Shown piece by piece: positions 1 to 7,491 of a stretch of 30,711 bases of DNA; the first letter of the stretch is position 1; every line of letters begins with the position of its first letter. The position numbers and the translations under genes are program-made. The notes below the pieces were generated by a model that had not been told where the DNA came from, searched no databases, and was given only the letters and a program-made list of their open reading frames with translations. Origin of the DNA: Candidatus Omnitrophota bacterium (GTDB lineage: Bacteria; Omnitrophota; Gorgyraeia; Gygaellales; Profunditerraquicolaceae); assembly GCA_028717055.1 (NCBI GenBank), contig JAQUOO010000003.1:1-30711 (forward strand), in the 5' to 3' direction.

Positions 1-938
1 GCACTGAAGAGCAGGGGGCGATTGCCGGAGCGGATCCGGCCGAGGTATCTGAACGCGCTTACGCAAGAGGAAAGGCACAATCCGGGACATTAGGCAGCGG
101 AAATCATTTTTTAGAAGTGCAAGTCATTGACCAACTTTACGATAGAGAGGCTTGCGATGCGCTTAATCTTGATTTAGGGCAAGTCACCGTGATGATTCAC
201 TCCGGATCGCGGGGATTTGGTTATCAGGTTTGCGAAGATTATACCCGGAGTATGGTCCATTGCCTGGCTAAGTACGGAATTAATGTTCCTGACCGTCAAT
301 TAGCTTGCGCTCCGGTAAATTCTCCGGAAGGAAAGGCTTATTTAGGAGCGATGAAATGCGCTGCCAATTACGCCTGGGCAAACCGGCAGTGCCTGATGCA
401 TTTAACCCGTTTGGCTTTTGAAAGAATTTTTAATCTCTCCTGGCAAAAATTGGGAATGTTTTTGATTTATGACGTTGCCCATAATATCGCTAAAATCGAA
501 AAGCATATTATAGACGGGGAAGAAAAAAATTTATGCGTGCATAGAAAAGGAGCTACGCGGTCAATTCCTCCGGGCCATCCGGATTTGCCGCAAAAGTATA
601 AAAAAATAGGCCAACCGGTAATAATTCCCGGAGATATGGGCAGGAATTCATATTTACTTGCCGGGCGGGAAGGCGCGGCTGAAACCTTCTATTCTGCTTG
701 TCATGGCGCAGGCCGCTTAAAATCGCGCACTGCCAGCTCCCGCTCTGAAAACGCAGATACTTTGTTGAAAGATTTGGAATCTCAAGGTATAATAGTCAAA
801 GCTTCCGGACGGCAGACGATTGTCGAAGAAGCGCCGCAAGCCTATAAGAATGTTAATGATGTGGTCGATGTCGTGCATAATGCAGGTTTGGCCAAGCGCG
901 TGTGCAGGATGAAACCATTAGGAGTCGTTAAAGGGTAA
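1..938 (+). CDS. rtcB: RNA-splicing ligase RtcB, C-terminal part
   Basis: This is the 3' part of rtcB; the gene is cut by the left window edge and is open in frame from base 3. RtcB is a Mn2+/GTP-dependent ligase that joins RNA 2',3'-cyclic phosphate or 3'-phosphate ends to 5'-OH ends in RNA repair or tRNA splicing. The visible motifs are the [13 protein letters not shown] block (bases about 93-131), the metal-site segment HSGSRGFG, the VHRKGATRS segment, [10 protein letters not shown], and CHGAGR, whose histidine is the family's guanylylated residue. The ATG of serS follows one base after the stop codon, so the two genes are probably co-transcribed. A GTG at 117 could be misread as a start, but it lies inside the conserved core. 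Identification is secure; the N-terminus is not in the window. Confidence 0.97.
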   Translation, partial: TEEQGAIAGADPAEVSERAYARGKAQSGTLGSGNHFLEVQVIDQLYDREACDALNLDLGQVTVMIHSGSRGFGYQVCEDYTRSMVHCLAKYGINVPDRQLACAPVNSPEGKAYLGAMKCAANYAWANRQCLMHLTRLAFERIFNLSWQKLGMFLIYDVAHNIAKIEKHIIDGEEKNLCVHRKGATRSIPPGHPDLPQKYKKIGQPVIIPGDMGRNSYLLAGREGAAETFYSACHGAGRLKSRTASSRSENADTLLKDLESQGIIVKASGRQTIVEEAPQAYKNVNDVVDVVHNAGLAKRVCRMKPLGVVKG

Positions 939-939
939 A

Positions 940-2208
940 ATGCTAGATATAAAATTTATCAGGGAAAATACGGAAATAGTAAGGCAAGCGTTAAAGAATC
1001 GTTATCTCAAACTGGATTTAGATGCCTTTGTTAAGCTTGATAGCCAGCGCCGGGAGATTCTGGGTAAACTCGAGGATTTAAGGGCTAAGCGCAATAAAGC
1101 CAATGATGAAATCAGCGTTTTGCTTAAAGAAAAAAAAGACGCCAAAGATAAAATCGGTTCTATGAAAGTTGTTTCGGCCGAGATTAACCAGCTTGAAAAT
1201 GAGCTAAAAGAAATTGACGCCCAACTCGATAAAGTCATCCTGACGATTCCGAATATCCCGCATTCATCTATTCCGGTGGGAGATCCGACGAAAAATACGG
1301 TTGTGCGCGCTTGGGGAGAAAAGCGGACATTTAATTTTAAACCGCAAACACACATAGATTTAGCCCAAAGTTTGGATATCATTGATTTTAACCGCGCCAC
1401 CAAGATTACCGGCTCGAATTTTATACTTTATAAAGGCGCAGGGGCTAAATTAGAGCGCGCCTTGATTAATTTTATGCTGGATTTGCATACCAGTAAGCAT
1501 GGTTACACCGAAGTTTTTCCGCCATTATTGGTAAACCGCGCGTCGATGCTGGGCACAGGCCAATTGCCTAAATTGGAAGAAGACATGTATAAGCTCAAGG
1601 ATGACGATTTGTTCCTGATTCCTACCGCCGAAGTCCCGGTAACCAATATTTTCCGCGATGAAATTCTTGATGAAGCCAAGTTACCAATTTATTATACCGC
1701 TTATACCGCTTGCTTCCGAAGAGAGGCAGGTACTTATGGTAAAGATACCCGGGGATTAATCCGCGTGCATCAATTCGATAAAGTGGAGATGGTTAAATTT
1801 GTCCGGCCGGAAAGCTCTTACGATGAATTGGAGAAACTGGTTAAAGATGCCGAAGAGGTTTTGCAGATTTTAGAAATTCCTTACCGGGTGCTGATGCTGG
1901 CGACGCAGGATTTAAGTTTCTCTGCCGCTAAATGTTATGATCTGGAAGCTTATGCCCCGGGATTGGACAAGTGGCTGGAAGTTTCCAGTTGCAGCAATTT
2001 CGAAAGTTTTCAAGCCCGCCGCGCGAACATAAGGTTCAGGAAAAAAGAAGACAAAAAAGTTGATTTTGTGCATACTTTGAATGGTTCGGGTATCGCGCTT
2101 GCGCGCACGGTGGCCGCAATCCTGGAGAATTATCAACAGGAAGACGGCTCAATTTTAATACCTAAAGCCTTAAGGGGGTATCTGGATGGGAAAGACAGAA
2201 TTTCCTAA
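940..2208 (+). CDS. serS: Seryl-tRNA synthetase
   Basis: Class II aminoacyl-tRNA synthetase of 422 residues that charges serine tRNAs (and tRNA-Sec where present) in the cytosol. The first roughly 110 residues are a charged, heptad-like region that fits the long antiparallel coiled-coil arm which grips the long variable arm of tRNA-Ser. The catalytic core shows motif 2 ([21 protein letters not shown]) and motif 3 near the end ([19 protein letters not shown] followed by a PKALRGY segment). The length is normal for a bacterial SerRS. The ATG lies one base after the rtcB stop, and the 3' end overlaps the next gene by 23 bases. Three tRNA-Ser genes lie downstream within about 3.5 kb, so enzyme and substrates are encoded together. 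Confidence 0.98.
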   Translation: MLDIKFIRENTEIVRQALKNRYLKLDLDAFVKLDSQRREILGKLEDLRAKRNKANDEISVLLKEKKDAKDKIGSMKVVSAEINQLENELKEIDAQLDKVILTIPNIPHSSIPVGDPTKNTVVRAWGEKRTFNFKPQTHIDLAQSLDIIDFNRATKITGSNFILYKGAGAKLERALINFMLDLHTSKHGYTEVFPPLLVNRASMLGTGQLPKLEEDMYKLKDDDLFLIPTAEVPVTNIFRDEILDEAKLPIYYTAYTACFRREAGTYGKDTRGLIRVHQFDKVEMVKFVRPESSYDELEKLVKDAEEVLQILEIPYRVLMLATQDLSFSAAKCYDLEAYAPGLDKWLEVSSCSNFESFQARRANIRFRKKEDKKVDFVHTLNGSGIALARTVAAILENYQQEDGSILIPKALRGYLDGKDRIS

Positions 2209-2905
2209 AAAGTGGTTAGAACCAAAAGCCGCCCTTGAGCCAAAAGGAGAGCCTCGGGGAGGAGGTACCGGAGCAGGTTCATCGAAGTCAGCCTGGATAT
2301 CCAATAAGATTTTCGATATTATCAAGCTTGTCCTGGGGATATGTTTGCTCCCCTTTGTTTATTCCTCGACGATATCTTTCTTGAGCCAGGTTTCCAATAT
2401 TGGAATATCACTGCAAAATTATTTTTGGTCAGGCACGGTAACACTGCTTATTGTTTATCTGTTTGCCTGGGAGCCGGCAGTCATTTATGAAAAAGGCCAT
2501 AAGCTTCTGGAAATTATCTTCAGTTTCTTTCAGCCTTTGGTCAAAGTGGCACCTTATTTATTGCCGATCTACACAATTATCATATTTATCCTGTATCTAT
2601 TTTTCTCTATTTTCTTCCAGGGCCAGTGGTTTACTGAATATGCCATGTTTCTGTTTGGTTTTAGCACGGCGCTGCACCTGGTGTTTGCGGCCAAGTCAAT
2701 CCGTTCCAAAAAAGGAGATATACTGAAGAGCAACTATATCTTCGGTTTCTCCTTTATGTATATAATAAATCTCGGGTTGATTTCGCTTTTTTTCAGTTTC
2801 TTGTTCAGGGAATATTCCCTTGTTTGTTATTGTAACGAAACATATTCCACAGCCAGTTCAATTTTTAAGGCTGTATTTTCGCAGCTTTTTATGGTTAAGC
2901 CTTAA
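2186..2905 (+). CDS. Polytopic membrane protein of unknown function
   Basis: A 239-residue protein that I do not recognise. The first 40 residues are polar and rich in Pro, Gly and Lys, followed by about five hydrophobic stretches that look like membrane helices (roughly residues 45-70, 78-98, 120-145, 150-170 and 182-207). No catalytic motif is evident. The start overlaps the last 23 bases of serS and is preceded by an AAGGGGG ribosome site inside serS, which supports ATG 2186 and co-translation with serS. tRNA-Ser(UGA) begins at the next base after the stop, so the mRNA may run straight into the tRNA. Function is unknown; only the reading frame and the membrane location are supported. Confidence 0.75.
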   Translation: MGKTEFPKKWLEPKAALEPKGEPRGGGTGAGSSKSAWISNKIFDIIKLVLGICLLPFVYSSTISFLSQVSNIGISLQNYFWSGTVTLLIVYLFAWEPAVIYEKGHKLLEIIFSFFQPLVKVAPYLLPIYTIIIFILYLFFSIFFQGQWFTEYAMFLFGFSTALHLVFAAKSIRSKKGDILKSNYIFGFSFMYIINLGLISLFFSFLFREYSLVCYCNETYSTASSIFKAVFSQLFMVKP

Positions 2906-2994
2906 GGTGGGGTGGCTGAGCGGTTGAAAGCGGCAGTCTTGAAAACTGTTGCGGGGAGTTATCCCCGCCCTGGGTTCGAATCCCAGCCCCACCG
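2906..2994 (+). tRNA. tRNA-Ser (anticodon UGA)
   Basis: An 89-nt type II tRNA. The acceptor stem GGTGGGG pairs with CCCCACC, the anticodon loop reads CTTGAAA (anticodon TGA), there is a long GC-rich variable arm (GCGGGGAGTTATCCCCGC), a T-loop GGGTTCGAATCCC and discriminator G at 2994. CCA is not encoded. The long variable arm and the G discriminator fit serine. It decodes UCA and related UCN codons. It starts directly after the stop codon of the membrane protein gene. Confidence 0.97.
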
Positions 2995-3011
2995 ATAATC
3001 AGGAAAAAAAT

Positions 3012-5048
3012 ATGCAAAATGATGAGTTGTTAAAGGAATTTCTTTCTTTAGTTGATGTTGAGGGATTCAACGAGCGTTATTCCCGGGATATTTGCGACGG
3101 CAAATATTTCGGTATGCCCCTGGGATTGATTATTAAGGCGGAAAAGCGGTTGCGTGAATCAAGTGAACGTTGTATTGCCTATTTTTCAATGGAGTATGGT
3201 TTGGCAACCAGTTTTTATAATACTTTTACTTCTAATAACAAGGTTGACCCCCAGAATAAAATCCCCGAGAATACCGTCTTCTCGAACTACCGCCTGGCAG
3301 ATTATTTATTTGACGTAAACGTCGATTGCATTATTGATCTGCCCATATATAGCGGCGGTTTGGGAGTATTAGCCGGAGACACGGTTAAGACTATGGCGGA
3401 TTATAAAATGCCGGCAGCAGCTATCGGCATATTGTGGCACTCCGGTTATTTCCGCCAGAAATTCTGGTTTAAATATGGGCAGGTCCCCGAAAAAATGCAT
3501 TGGGATCCGCATAGCTATCCGGGCCTTATCCCGCTTAAGAATATCGTAACCGTAAAGCTTAAGGATAAAGATATTCGCCTGCGGCTCTGGAAATATTATG
3601 TCTATAGCTATAAGCATGATTATGTTGTGCCGCTTATCCTGCTTGATGCCGAGATCCCTGAGAATAGCGAAGAGATACGGGCGCTGACTGACCAGTTATA
3701 CCGCAGCGATAATAACTGGATAAAGTTGATGCAAAGAGTAGTGCTTGGTTTTGGAGGGGTCGCCGCGATCAAGGAGTTAAATTATAATATCGATATTTTT
3801 CATTTGAATGAAGGGCATGCCGCGCTTGCTTTTGTGGCTAAAGCTGCCGGGTTTTCGGATAGCGAGGTAGAAGCGTTAAAAACTAAATTCTATTACACTT
3901 GTCATACTCCGGTTCAAGCGGGGCATGACCGTTTTTCCGAGGATGATATCCGCTTTAACCTGCGGGATGAGGATTGCAGGCTTGTGCAGAAATACGGCAG
4001 GGAGAGGCCGGGGTTGATTAACCTTACGCTTTTATCGATGAATGTTTCCTCTTCCATAAACGCGGTGGCTAAAAGGCATCAGGAAGTAATGCAGGTGCAA
4101 TTTCCCGGTTACAAAGACAGGATACGCTATGTCACTAACGGAGTTCATCCGTACACCTGGGTATCTAAAAGTTTTATGGATGTTTATAAGCGTTTTAGTC
4201 CCGTAATTAACGATATCGAATCAAGCCCTATGGGCCTGAAAGACGCGGTTAAGTTAAAAAGTAACTTTGAATTCCGCCAGCAAATATGGAAAGCGCATCA
4301 GGTTAATAAAGCCTTTTTTTGTTCTTTGCTTGAAAAATGGAAATTAAAAGAGGATGTATTTACTGTTTGTTGGGCGCGCAGGATCGCCGCCTATAAAAGG
4401 CCAAGCCTTATTTTGCAGGATGCCCAAAGGCTTCTGCAGATAGCCAAGAAAGTCGGCCCCTTGCAGATAATCCTGGCAGGCAAGGCTCATCCTAATGATA
4501 ATCTGGCTTTTACCTATCTTAATGAAATGATGGATAAGGTGGATGCCCTTGAAGGAGTCTATGATTATCTGAAAATATTGATTTTGGAGAATTACGATAT
4601 CCATATGGGCAAGGTGTTTACTTCCAGCGTCGATATGTGGCTGAATAATCCTGTTCCTCCTTTTGAGGCCTCCGGCACTAGCGGTATGAAGGCTATGCTT
4701 AATGGAGTAGTGCAGTTGTCTACGCTGGATGGCTGGGTTGTGGAAGCGGAAGACGGGGGAATAGGTAAGATATTCGGGCAGCGTTATGTTGAGGGAAAAT
4801 TCGATTCCGAGTTCGGCCACAATATGAAAGAAGACGTAGAGGCGCTTTATCAGTCGTTGGAAGAAATGGCTGCTATGTATTATACGGCTTCCCGCGGAGG
4901 GAACGCGGGTATTTCTTCGCCATGGATTGATACAATGATTAATTGTATTGCCGCGGGCGCGCATTTTAATACTTATAGAATGCTCGATGAATACAAGACT
5001 TTGATTTGGGGCATTAGCGAGGAAAAATTAAGCGCGGTTAGAGCTTAA
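3012..5048 (+). CDS. glgP: Alpha-glucan (glycogen) phosphorylase, GT35 family
   Basis: A PLP-dependent phosphorylase of 678 residues that releases glucose-1-phosphate from the non-reducing ends of storage glucans such as glycogen. The motifs follow the shorter bacterial/archaeal alpha-glucan phosphorylase type: YSGGLGVLAGDTVK near residue 113, EGHAALAF, THTP-like CHTPVQAGHDRF, TNGVHPYTW, WARRIAAYKRP, and the EASGTSGMKAMLNG segment. Lys560 in that segment matches the PLP-binding lysine. The start is ATG 3012, with AGGA about 9 bases upstream. A longer in-frame extension to GTG 2949 would begin inside the tRNA-Ser gene and is rejected. No other glycogen gene is in the window, so the pathway context comes only from the family. 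Confidence 0.93.
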   Translation: MQNDELLKEFLSLVDVEGFNERYSRDICDGKYFGMPLGLIIKAEKRLRESSERCIAYFSMEYGLATSFYNTFTSNNKVDPQNKIPENTVFSNYRLADYLFDVNVDCIIDLPIYSGGLGVLAGDTVKTMADYKMPAAAIGILWHSGYFRQKFWFKYGQVPEKMHWDPHSYPGLIPLKNIVTVKLKDKDIRLRLWKYYVYSYKHDYVVPLILLDAEIPENSEEIRALTDQLYRSDNNWIKLMQRVVLGFGGVAAIKELNYNIDIFHLNEGHAALAFVAKAAGFSDSEVEALKTKFYYTCHTPVQAGHDRFSEDDIRFNLRDEDCRLVQKYGRERPGLINLTLLSMNVSSSINAVAKRHQEVMQVQFPGYKDRIRYVTNGVHPYTWVSKSFMDVYKRFSPVINDIESSPMGLKDAVKLKSNFEFRQQIWKAHQVNKAFFCSLLEKWKLKEDVFTVCWARRIAAYKRPSLILQDAQRLLQIAKKVGPLQIILAGKAHPNDNLAFTYLNEMMDKVDALEGVYDYLKILILENYDIHMGKVFTSSVDMWLNNPVPPFEASGTSGMKAMLNGVVQLSTLDGWVVEAEDGGIGKIFGQRYVEGKFDSEFGHNMKEDVEALYQSLEEMAAMYYTASRGGNAGISSPWIDTMINCIAAGAHFNTYRMLDEYKTLIWGISEEKLSAVRA

Positions 5049-5121
5049 AGTAAGTTTCCCGTTGCTATAAAAATAGTGACATACTCGGGGTCAATTTTCG
5101 TACAGGATACAGGAGAATTGA

Positions 5122-5208
5122 GGAGAGTTGGCAGAGTGGTCGAATGCGGCGGTTTCGAAAACCGTTATCGTCGTAAGACGATCGGAGGTTCAAATCCTCC
5201 ACTCTCCG
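5122..5208 (+). tRNA. tRNA-Ser (anticodon CGA)
   Basis: Type II tRNA. GGAGAGT pairs with ACTCTCC, the anticodon loop TTCGAAA contains CGA, a long variable arm follows (TATCGTCGTAAGACGATC), then T-loop GGTTCAAATCC and discriminator G at 5208. CCA is not encoded. Its last four bases are also the start of a 15-bp inverted repeat that continues downstream (5205-5239). Confidence 0.96.
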
Positions 5209-5239
5209 ATGAATTTCGCGACAAGCGAAATTCATCGGA
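5205..5239 (+). repeat. Perfect 15-bp stem with GACAA loop, overlapping the tRNA 3' end
   Basis: The arms 5205-5219 and 5225-5239 are perfect reverse complements around the loop GACAA (5220-5224). The left arm begins with TCCG, which is the 3' end and discriminator of tRNA-Ser(CGA). In a precursor transcript this stem would compete with the tRNA acceptor stem. There is no T-run after it, so it is not a typical intrinsic terminator. It may be a processing signal or the edge of a repeat element. Confidence 0.8.
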
Positions 5240-5377
5240 TACTGAACGAGCGTAACGCGGCGACAAGCCGCGTAGCGAGTGAAGTATCTCAAGCTGATAC
5301 TCCGATAAGGGAAATTTTACGGACACTGAAGCGAGCGTTAAACGCCCCGACAAGGGGCGTAGCGAGTGAAGCATCTC
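5237..5377 (+). repeat. Two copies of a palindromic repeat with GACAA loops
   Basis: Copy 1 (5237-5290) and copy 2 (5321-5377) share the layout GGAYACTGAA, then CGAGCGT, then a 7-bp stem around a GACAA loop, then AGCGAGTGAAG and YATCTC. The stems differ in sequence but keep pairing (ACGCGGC/GCCGCGT at 5255-5273; ACGCCCC/GGGGCGT at 5342-5360). Compensated stems with a constant loop indicate that structure has been preserved, as in REP-type elements. The block sits between tRNA-Ser(CGA) and a GIY-YIG gene and also reads as an open frame, which I consider accidental. Confidence 0.75.
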
Positions 5378-5391
5378 GGCCATCTTCAGAA

Positions 5392-5703
5392 ATGAATAAA
5401 AACGTTTACAATAGTCCTTGGTTCGTCTATATTGCTGAATGCAAGGATAAGACTTTATATACGGGTATAGCTTTAGATGCTAAGAAACGTATCAAAGCGC
5501 ATAATACGACGAATCAGTGCCGTTATACCCGGTTTCGTAAACCTTTAAAGCTTGTGTATCAGGAATTATACGCTAATCAGAATTCAGCGTTCAAACGCGA
5601 ACTAGAAATCAAAAGCTTTACAAGAAACAAGAAGCTAGAATTGATTAAAAAATTTTGGAGAGGTGCCGGAGCGGTCGAACGGGCATGTCTGGAGAACATG
5701 TGA
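5392..5703 (+). CDS. GIY-YIG domain nuclease-like protein
   Basis: A small protein of 103 residues from ATG 5392. The GIY-YIG core is visible as [15 protein letters not shown] (residues about 9-23), followed by the conserved [12 protein letters not shown] segment, the R-P-LKLVYQE strand, and a [22 protein letters not shown] helix. It resembles the single-domain YhbQ/UPF0213 type; cellular roles of that group are poorly known. The frame stays open upstream to 5128 through the hairpin repeats and tRNA-Ser(CGA), but those residues look like read-through, so I start at the Met just before the domain. No clear ribosome site is seen. The last 15 codons lie within tRNA-Ser(GGA), so the native stop was probably lost or the gene truly overlaps the tRNA by 47 bases. 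Confidence 0.75.
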   Translation: MNKNVYNSPWFVYIAECKDKTLYTGIALDAKKRIKAHNTTNQCRYTRFRKPLKLVYQELYANQNSAFKRELEIKSFTRNKKLELIKKFWRGAGAVERACLENM

Positions 5704-5741
5704 GCCGCAAGGTTCCCAGGGTTCGAATCCCTGCCTCTCCG
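5657..5741 (+). tRNA. tRNA-Ser (anticodon GGA), integration target
   Basis: Type II tRNA. GGAGAGG pairs with CCTCTCC, the anticodon loop CTGGAGA contains GGA, a variable arm follows, then T-loop GGGTTCGAATCCC and discriminator G at 5741. The gene is intact, but its last 14 bases are repeated at 15461-15474, where the element ends. In the empty site the tRNA would have been followed by CCA (now at 15475-15477); after integration it is followed by TTT. Confidence 0.96.
5728..5741 (+). repeat. Left attachment-site core (attL)
   Basis: The 14 bases are identical to 15461-15474 and form the 3' end of tRNA-Ser(GGA) (T-stem 3' strand, acceptor 3' strand, discriminator). The right copy is not followed by any other tRNA sequence, as expected for a duplicated integration core. 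Confidence 0.85.
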
Positions 5742-5839
5742 TTTAGTCTTTTACGTTAAGTCTAAACGCTGCAATATAGTCCCACCAAAGTTAACGCAAA
5801 TTGTATTAAAATCAGGTAGTTACATAGCAAGAAAAGTAT

Positions 5840-5886
5840 AGCCATTTCAAGATATCACAATATCTCTGAAGTGGCTTTTTTCTTAT
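5840..5886 (+). terminator. Intrinsic terminator just inside the left end
   Basis: A long stem starts with AGCCATTTCA and is closed by TGAAGTGGCT, with an inner GATAT/ATATC stem and a CACA loop, followed by a T-rich tract (TTTTTTCTTATTTT). It probably ends transcription coming from the tRNA and insulates the element. Confidence 0.75.
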
Positions 5887-5912
5887 TTTGGTGGTGGATT
5901 GGTGGTTTTTTT
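5883..5912 (+). repeat. Left-end TTGGTGG repeats (putative integrase arm sites)
   Basis: TTATTTTGGTGGT at 5883-5895 is identical to 15403-15415, and TTGGTGGTTTTTTT at 5899-5912 is identical to 15408-15421. A further inverted copy (CCACCAAA) lies at 5782-5789. Short repeats clustered inside both ends of an element that carries a tyrosine integrase are what arm-type integrase sites look like. That function is inferred. Confidence 0.55.
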
Positions 5913-6006
5913 TGACTTGCGGTTAGGCATATTCCAATTGCAAGGTTAGTTTTGATTTATCTAATGTAACGTCTTGAAATATTATTATGCCTGATAAGGA
6001 ATACAA

Positions 6007-6525
6007 ATGGGAATCAGTAGCTTAGAAAAAGTGGAAGGCTTTAGTGAGCTTGTTAAGTCGCGCAAATGGGATATATTCCTTAGCACAACCTTCAGGAGAC
6101 CAATGAAGACTATCACCATAATACAGAATGGCCAGCCGAAAGAAGTTGAGGTTTGGCTAGATGATAAGGTAAGCGCAAGGAAGGAGTTCCAGTTTTTCTT
6201 TAGCCATCTTAACTATGCCGTGAATTTCTTTGATAAATATATGCTGGCTTTAGTTTGTTTTGAAAGGGCTTACCCTGGAGCAAGGCTCCACATCCATGCT
6301 TTAATTCAAGGTATATCTCCTTGCCTCTGCCGGATGCTCCAGAGCGAGTGCTTTGAATTTTTCGGAGAATCAGAAGTCAAGCCCTATGAGCCATTCAAGG
6401 GAGTCTCATTTTATTTCGGGTGGAAATATCTTAAGCCAGAATTGGTTGATTTTGATTTCTTGAGAATAAATGCACGAAGAAGAAAGGGGGCTTTAAATGG
6501 GAATACGCAAAGAACTGAAAAATAA
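6007..6525 (+). CDS. Small HUH Rep-like protein (putative)
   Basis: A 172-residue protein. The visible pattern fits the rolling-circle Rep/relaxase HUH fold: an N-terminal strand WDIFLSTTFRRP (residues about 21-32), then an acidic FERAYPGARLHIHALIQG segment (about residues 83-100) with the His-hydrophobic-His signature HIH, and a C-terminal FYFGWKYLKPE segment with tyrosines and a lysine placed where Y-x-x-K catalytic motifs occur in Rep proteins. If correct, it would nick and join single strands to start replication or transfer of the element. A small HUH protein in an integrative element without a coupling ATPase suggests a replicating or satellite stage. The match is by motif only; the spacing of the tyrosine motif is not certain. 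ATG 6007 was taken; an AAGGA precedes it. Confidence 0.55.
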   Translation: MGISSLEKVEGFSELVKSRKWDIFLSTTFRRPMKTITIIQNGQPKEVEVWLDDKVSARKEFQFFFSHLNYAVNFFDKYMLALVCFERAYPGARLHIHALIQGISPCLCRMLQSECFEFFGESEVKPYEPFKGVSFYFGWKYLKPELVDFDFLRINARRRKGALNGNTQRTEK

Positions 6526-6694
6526 AAAAGGGATGGTACGAAAGGGGATTGTGCGTCTTTGTGACCCGCGCGATGATAGGGTCGGAGGACTAGAAGAAAA
6601 TGATGAGGATGATTTTGAAAAACCCTCCCCTCAAAAGATTGGCACAACCACTGAAGAAAACCAAGGGGAGAAAAATCAGCATAATTCTAAATAA
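6497..6694 (+). CDS. Small charged protein of unknown function
   Basis: 65 residues, very polar, with Lys-rich N-terminal and Glu/Asp-rich middle and C-terminal parts; probably disordered. It has a strong ribosome site (GAAAGGGGG) about 6 bases before the ATG and overlaps the end of the HUH-like gene by 29 bases, which supports real coupled expression. No motif is recognised. It may be an accessory to the HUH protein, by position only. Confidence 0.5.
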   Translation: MGIRKELKNKKGMVRKGIVRLCDPRDDRVGGLEENDEDDFEKPSPQKIGTTTEENQGEKNQHNSK

Positions 6695-6780
6695 GAGAAA
6701 GGGTTAACTATTATAATTTTCATGTCAAAAATGTCACAAATTTGCCATATCGGCAGCTTTTAAAGAAAAAGGAGGGGGCT

Positions 6781-7350
6781 ATGTTAACGGTAGCATTGTA
6801 TGGGCGTGTGAGCAAAAATGATGAGTCGCAAAATCCTGAAAACCAGTTATTGCCATTGCGGGAGTTCGCTAAGACTTTAGGTGGGGAGATAGTTGAGGAA
6901 TATGTTGATTGTGCATCGGGCGGAAGCTCAGGTAGAGTAAATTTCCTCCGTATGCTTGATGATTCAGCTAAGGGGAAGTTTAATTTGCTCCTCATGTGGA
7001 GTTTGGATAGGTTTTCCCGCGAAGGGATTTCAAATACTCTTGGTTATCTTGCGCGCCTTGAACGGAATGGCGTGGCTATTAAATCGTTGCAGGAGTCGTG
7101 GCTTGATACCCGCGACGTAGGCGTAGGACGGCTTCTTTTGGCGATATTCTGCTGGATAGCGGAGCAGGAGCGCAGGCGTATCAGGGAACGCACTCTGGCG
7201 GGCTTAAAGCGGGCTAAGGAAGCAGGGAAAACGCTTGGTAGGCCTGAAGGGTCAAAGGATAAGAAGCGCAGGCGTAAATCAGGTTATAATATGCGTTGGA
7301 CGCAGGATAAACAATCCTCCCCCTTAAAAACGCCTGTTTCTGCCGTATGA
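6781..7350 (+). CDS. Serine recombinase (resolvase/invertase family)
   Basis: A 189-residue site-specific recombinase. The resolvase catalytic domain begins MLTVALYGRVSKND, with Ser11 as the expected nucleophile and Arg9 next to it, and continues with the LLLMWSLDRFSRE segment (residues about 70-81) holding conserved Asp and Arg residues, then the AEQERRRIRERTLAGLKRAKEAGKTLGRPEGSKDK region and a short basic HTH-like tail. The length fits small COG1961-type resolvases rather than large serine integrases. ATG 6781 is chosen because it has an AGGAGG site 7 bases upstream and the domain starts immediately. It may act in dimer resolution or DNA inversion for the element; a palindrome with a two-base centre follows 11 bases after the stop. 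Confidence 0.9.
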   Translation: MLTVALYGRVSKNDESQNPENQLLPLREFAKTLGGEIVEEYVDCASGGSSGRVNFLRMLDDSAKGKFNLLLMWSLDRFSREGISNTLGYLARLERNGVAIKSLQESWLDTRDVGVGRLLLAIFCWIAEQERRRIRERTLAGLKRAKEAGKTLGRPEGSKDKKRRRKSGYNMRWTQDKQSSPLKTPVSAV

Positions 7351-7361
7351 TTATTTAGAAT

Positions 7362-7381
7362 AAATAAACGGTCGTTTATTT
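7362..7381. repeat. Palindrome with 9-bp arms around a central GT
   Basis: AAATAAACG (7362-7370) and CGTTTATTT (7373-7381) are exact reverse complements separated by GT. It lies 11 bases past the serine recombinase stop. Serine recombinases cut across a 2-bp centre flanked by inverted half sites, so it is a candidate crossover site. A role as operator or weak terminator is also possible. Confidence 0.5.
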
Positions 7382-7399
7382 AAAGGTAGAGATTTAACC

Positions 7400-7427
7400 T
7401 TGAAGATAGTCTCATTTCTGTTATAAT
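7400..7427 (+). promoter_or_regulatory. Sigma-70-type promoter ahead of the ABC-3C operon
   Basis: TTGAAG (7400-7405), a 16-base spacer, and a perfect TATAAT (7422-7427). Transcription would start near 7434, giving a leader of about 115 bases before the HNH gene at 7551, with a terminator-like hairpin in between. Confidence 0.6.
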
Positions 7428-7491
7428 AACTTCAAAAGGTATTTATGATATATATAGCAATGAAATATTATATAGGGTAATTTAAGATTAA

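Noticed and set aside
2949..3011. Upstream GTG start for the phosphorylase
   Set aside because: It lies within tRNA-Ser(UGA); ATG 3012 has a ribosome site.
4344..4964. 206-codon open frame on the minus strand
   Set aside because: Lies opposite the well-supported phosphorylase gene and shows no domain pattern.
5205..5377. Possible CRISPR array
   Set aside because: Only three hairpins with unlike stems and uneven spacing; no constant repeat with unique spacers and no cas genes.
5128..5391. In-frame N-terminal extension of the GIY-YIG gene
   Set aside because: It starts inside tRNA-Ser(CGA) and runs through hairpin repeats; the residues have no domain character.
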